Shown here piece by piece: positions 60,637 through 64,000 of a DNA stretch of 64,000 nucleotides. Below the pieces are notes generated by a model. It was not told the origin of the DNA, did no database searches, and saw nothing but the letters and a program-made list of their open reading frames with translations. The DNA is from Didymodactylos carnosus (taxonomy: Eukaryota > Rotifera > Eurotatoria > Philodinida > Philodinidae). Location of the stretch: positions 26,916 through 90,915 of the forward strand of contig CAJNOQ010000045.1 of assembly GCA_905250885.1 (NCBI GenBank). Reading direction: 5' to 3'. Positions within the stretch are counted from its first letter, which is position 1; the number at the start of each line of letters is the position of its first letter. The position numbers were made by a program, and so were the translations under genes.

Positions 60637-61135
60637 TAGATTATAACGCGTTTAGCAGCAGCTTCTACGAAATGCCTCCAAACGCGTTCAACTGCGTTAA
60701 AGTGTCGAATTACGATGTGAAACGCGTTAGTTAGGAAACGCACCTAAACGCGTTAGTTAGGAAACGCACCTAAACGCGTTTGTTTTTGATGTGTTCAAAT
60801 GCGTTTGAGAGACACTCCAAACGCGTCTAATTTGAATTCGTTCGAACGTGTTAGTCATTGAACGCGCCAAAACGCGTTTATTTTCACAGCGTTTTGATGC
60901 GACCAAACATTTGATTCTACACTGCGAAAAAAAGTGCCTTTTGGTGAGGTTTACGGCACATGAAAGTGCCCTGTTTTTTGTTTTCACGTTGATTGTGGCG
61001 TACTTAGGGCGCTTCATGTGCCCTAAACCTCACCAAAGGGCACTTTTTTTTCACAGTGTAACGTATTTAAACGCATTTATCACCGATGAACGCGTCTAAA
61101 CGCATTTTTAGTGCAATAAAACGCGTTTAGTAGTG
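60637..61135. repeat. AAACGCGTTT-saturated repeat
   Basis: About fifteen copies of AACGCGTT or one-off variants occur in both orientations over 500 bases, with one tandem duplication (GTTAGTTAGGAAACGCACCT at 60728 and 60752). A MITE is inserted at 60918-61060. Ends are not defined. Confidence 0.75.
60920..61058. mobile_element. Palindromic MITE with TA duplication (mariner-like)
   Basis: The ends CACTGCGAAAAAAAGTGCC and the inverted CACTGTGAAAAAAAAGTGCC are flanked by TA. Almost the whole 139 bases pair back on themselves (GGTGAGGTTTA against TAAACCTCACC). A TA target and a CACTG-type end suggest Tc1/mariner. It interrupts the AACGCGTT repeat, so it is younger. Confidence 0.8.
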
Positions 61136-61182
61136 CCTTTGGTCTAAAAAATGTCTGCCCGGGTTGCCTATGGGAGAAACAT

Positions 61183-62414
61183 ATCACCGGATCGAAAAAT
61201 TTGAAAAGCTTGCTCGGTCAAAATCGATTGCAGATTCGTCTTCTCCATGGTTGATTATGTGTTACGCAATAACTTTTGGATCGGGGTACTTTAGAAAAAA
61301 AATTTTCCATAGTCTTGCTCAAAATATTTTCAGAAAGTTACCGTATGGGACCAAAGGGGTAAAAAACCGTTTCGCCAAAAGACAATTCGTCATGGCGAAA
61401 TGTCATGTGTCGTTTCGCCAACTGGCGAAATGTCATGTGTCGTTTTGCCAACTGGCGAAATGTCATGTGCCGTTTCGGCAATTGGCGAAGTGTCAATGCC
61501 GTTTCGCCCAGAATTTGTACAGTTTCACCAATTGGTGAAATAGCACATGACATTTTGCCAGTAAATGGTTAGAACACCGTAAATTGTTATCAATCCCTAG
61601 TTAACTTAGGAATCTCACTGATTCTTGATCCCTAACTTGACTTAGGTATCGCCATTTAAATTATAATAATACATGCGTGAAGAAAATGTCGCTTGACTAT
61701 AGGGAAAACATTTTAAAGAGGAAAGAAGCGGAAAACTCATCGGACTATCCTTTCTTTATCTCTATAAGTCGCACTTATATGTATTTTTTCTTTCTGTCTA
61801 TTTTTCGTGTTCTTCCTTATCTCTATGTCTCTCTCGTCTCTTAATTCTTTCCTTTTAATCTCTGCCCGTTTACATACGAAGACTGTTCAACTGTTCATCT
61901 CCTTAAACAGACGAACAGACCATGGAAAATCGAATTTGTTTTTAGTTCGTTTAGTTTGTCTGAAAATATATATTTCGAGGGAGGTTTCCAGGAAATTGTC
62001 TTTTGGCGAATCGTGCTCTGGCGAAACGTCAGAGATTCCCCAAAATTTTGCGTACACAAAAGATGGTAAAAAACCGTTTCGCCAAAGACAATTCGCCATG
62101 GCGAAATGCTAGTGCCGTTTCGCGAAGAATTTGTACGCTTTCGCCAATTGGCGAAAGGGCACATGGCACTTCGCCAATTGGCGAAACGGCATAAGACACT
62201 TCGCCAATTGGCGAAACGTCCCCTGACTTTTCGCCACGGCGAATTGTCTTTTGGCGAAACGACAGAGATTCACCAAAGGCACAACGATGTCGAAAATTTT
62301 TTCTAAAGTACCCCGATTCAGAAGTTATCGCGTACCACATAATCAACCATGGAGAAGACGAATCTACAGTCGGTTTTGACCGACCAGGCTTTTAAAATTT
62401 TTCGATCCGGTGAT
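61183..62414. mobile_element. Inverted-repeat element packed with TTGGCGAAA palindromes
   Basis: Terminal inverted repeats of about 130 bases begin ATCACCGGATCGAAAAATTT (61183) and end with its complement at 62414. Just inside each lies an array of the palindrome CGCCAATTGGCG with AAATG/GTTTC arms (about 61365-61560 and 61995-62270). Between them is 430 bases of unrelated AT-rich sequence. Short open frames arise from the arrays and are not genes. A target duplication is not clear. Confidence 0.8.
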
Positions 62415-62517
62415 GGCAAAATATGATCACTCAAGCATGGTCAGTAGATAGGGAATGCTTGAAAGTAAACCATTTCGCCTCAGTAATTATGTAACTATGG
62501 TTCATATACCATTTTAT

Positions 62518-62901
62518 TCAGTTTTTCATTGACTGTTTTTCTATATCAGACGCAAGTTGAATTTCTATATCAACGTTAAAAACGTATTTTGAGCTTATTT
62601 TCCATAAGAACAACTGGAAGATGTGTCCAAACGTCTTTTCTACAACAGTCAGGTCAAAATAAGCAAAAAAATCAGGGTGCTGTTTTCTGATGAAGTTGAA
62701 CAATCATCATTAGTTATTGTTGAAAGTATTAAACAACTGCTTCACTTCGTAAAAGGTCATCCAATTCAATCGATTCAACTCAAATGCATGGCATTCTCTT
62801 TTGGCACCCAAATGATTCACTAAAAATTGTATCAAACCTAATAACTTGACAGGATCAACGGTGTTCAAAAGAACTTCTAGATTCTCTCTCCTCCAAGGCA
62901 A
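62518..62901 (-). pseudogene. Possible gene remnant
   Basis: Two stop-free minus-strand segments (62901-62710: LEVLLNTVDPVKLLGLIQFL; 62703-62518: FNFIRKQHPDFFAYFDLTVV) have protein-like composition but are separated by stops and lack a clear intron. Function unknown. Confidence 0.3.
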
Positions 62902-63038
62902 AAATGTTAGTTAGATGTGGCTTAGTAATATACTCGTGGTAAAACAGAATGAGAGTGAATCAATCAAGAAATATAATCGATATGGAACAATAATGGACTA
63001 TATTGCTGAATTCTTATGTTATTCACAGAGTACATATT

Positions 63039-63908
63039 TTAACGGGTGTAACAGAAATAAACGCACTTTTTTATTTACACTATAACTTCGTCGGGGTTCG
63101 TCCAATCGACTTAAATTTTTTTTTATTAAATTCGTCTTGGAAATCTCTACAAAAATATCTGATAACTAGTTTTCTAACAAGAAAATTGTTAGAGTTGTGG
63201 AACCAAAAATATGACGACTAAAAACACCAACTTCATAAGGCAAAAAATGCTTTTTTTAAATATCATCGTAACAGTCTAAGATAAGAGAAATTCGAGACGA
63301 CCATTCGAAAGAGCACAAAATTCTCTACAAAACTGTGGCTTCAAAAAAAAATTGGATAACTCTAGAGCCCGCAATAGCAAGGAGCAATTTTTACATTTTC
63401 TAAAAAATCACCATTTTGGAAGCAGATTTTTGCTCGCTCCACGAAAAGTTTCATAACTCAGCCAAAAATCGTGCTTTTTTTAACATTTTTTTTATTTTGT
63501 AGCCCGTAGTGAAATCAGTTCGACAACGTCACTTTTGAGAATTTTACGAACTGTTTGCTTACTCTTTTTGACTCAGAAAATCAAAAAACGCGTTTTTTTG
63601 GCTCCTTTATAAAACGTTGATTTTTTGAGCTGCCTGTGTTGATGTTAAAAATGTTTGGCATGCACTAGAAAGAGCATACCTTAAAGTAATAGTATCAAGC
63701 AGAATCGAAGCCCTCAATTCAGTTACAGTTTGAGAAAATGTCAAAGAAAGTATAAAAAGTATGATTTATGAAGTTGGCGTTTTTAGTCACCCTCGCTTTC
63801 TGTTTCATGGCGAATCTTATAAAAAAAAAATTTAAGTCGACCGCATATTATCCGACGAAGATATACCGAAAAGAAAAAAGTGCGTTTATTTCTGTTACAC
63901 CCGTTATA
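63039..63908. repeat. 870-bp fold-back element
   Basis: The ends AACGGGTGTAACAGAAATAA and the inverse at 63889-63908 are perfect for about 31 bases; the arms then continue with lower identity (AAAACACCAACTTCATAA against TTATGAAGTTGGCGTTTTT) to about 63240 and 63740. The centre includes CATAACTCAGCC, similar to the loop of the 33133 fold-back. Confidence 0.8.
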
Positions 63909-63912
63909 TCTA

Positions 63913-64000
63913 CTCAAAATGCAAATAGTTGGAGTTATTATGATATAAAAACAAATAGATCGGAAGAAGATGGCTCATCTGATTATTTACCAAATATTGC
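63913..64000 (+). CDS. Possible partial exon at the window edge
   Basis: The frame ISTQNANSWSYYDIKTNRSE, then EDGSSDYLPNI, is open to the last base and has protein-like composition, unlike the adjoining repeat. The in-frame ATG at 63807 lies inside the fold-back element and is probably not the true start. Family unknown. Confidence 0.3.

Noticed and set aside
61338-62346. Frames with repeated LAKCHVSFRQ-like or LAKRHMTFRQ-like units; possible CRISPR array
   Set aside because: They are translations of the TTGGCGAAA palindrome array in a eukaryotic element. Units are palindromic and contiguous, with no unique spacers.
1-64000. tRNA, 5S rRNA and other snRNA genes
   Set aside because: I scanned by eye for conserved B-box, 5S and U2/U4/U5/U6 signatures and saw none apart from the two U1 genes; tRNAscan-SE and Infernal would be decisive.

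Overview
This is a eukaryotic, AT-rich animal genome window: every convincing gene is split by introns, many of them only about 50-70 bases, and the recognisable proteins are animal ones (Mediator MED15, a TUT4/7-type terminal uridylyltransferase, a CEP128-like centriolar coiled-coil protein, a Kunitz-domain secreted protein, a four-pass membrane protein). Compact introns, low GC, Q/N-rich proteins and the abundance of short DNA transposons would fit a rotifer or another small spiralian; this organism call is inference, not something the sequence proves.

Layout. 1-1.86 kb holds a small hAT-type MITE. A MIT-domain gene (+) lies at 1.86-2.7 kb. MED15 (-) spans 4.0-9.2 kb and carries a 1.06 kb near-perfect palindrome in one intron. 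A complete TUT4/TUT7-like gene (-) spans 10.5-18.4 kb. 18.4-22.8 kb is gene-poor. A CEP128-like gene (+) spans 22.8-31.1 kb, with a 3.6 kb intron stuffed with repeats. 31-36.8 kb is repeats. 36.9-46.5 kb is a minus-strand cluster: a protein with a degenerate ~40-residue repeat not recognised here, a second unrecognised protein that may be its 5' part, a small uncertain gene, and a four-TM protein. At 47.2-47.8 kb two U1 snRNA genes stand head to head, one with an altered 5' splice-site recognition sequence. From 48 kb to the end the window is mostly transposon-derived: a LINE fragment, several hAT MITEs, large inverted repeats and motif-saturated palindromic elements, with one real gene (Kunitz, 52.1-52.6 kb), one pseudogene and a possible exon at the right edge.

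The genes do not form an operon-like system; they are housekeeping or regulatory genes (transcription, RNA 3' tailing, splicing, centriole). The most unusual content is (i) the divergent U1 pair, (ii) a set of non-autonomous DNA elements, each saturated with its own short palindrome, several with clear 8-bp hAT target-site duplications, (iii) a fold-back family with one nearly perfect member inside a MED15 intron, and (iv) the repeat protein at 36.9-41.3 kb.
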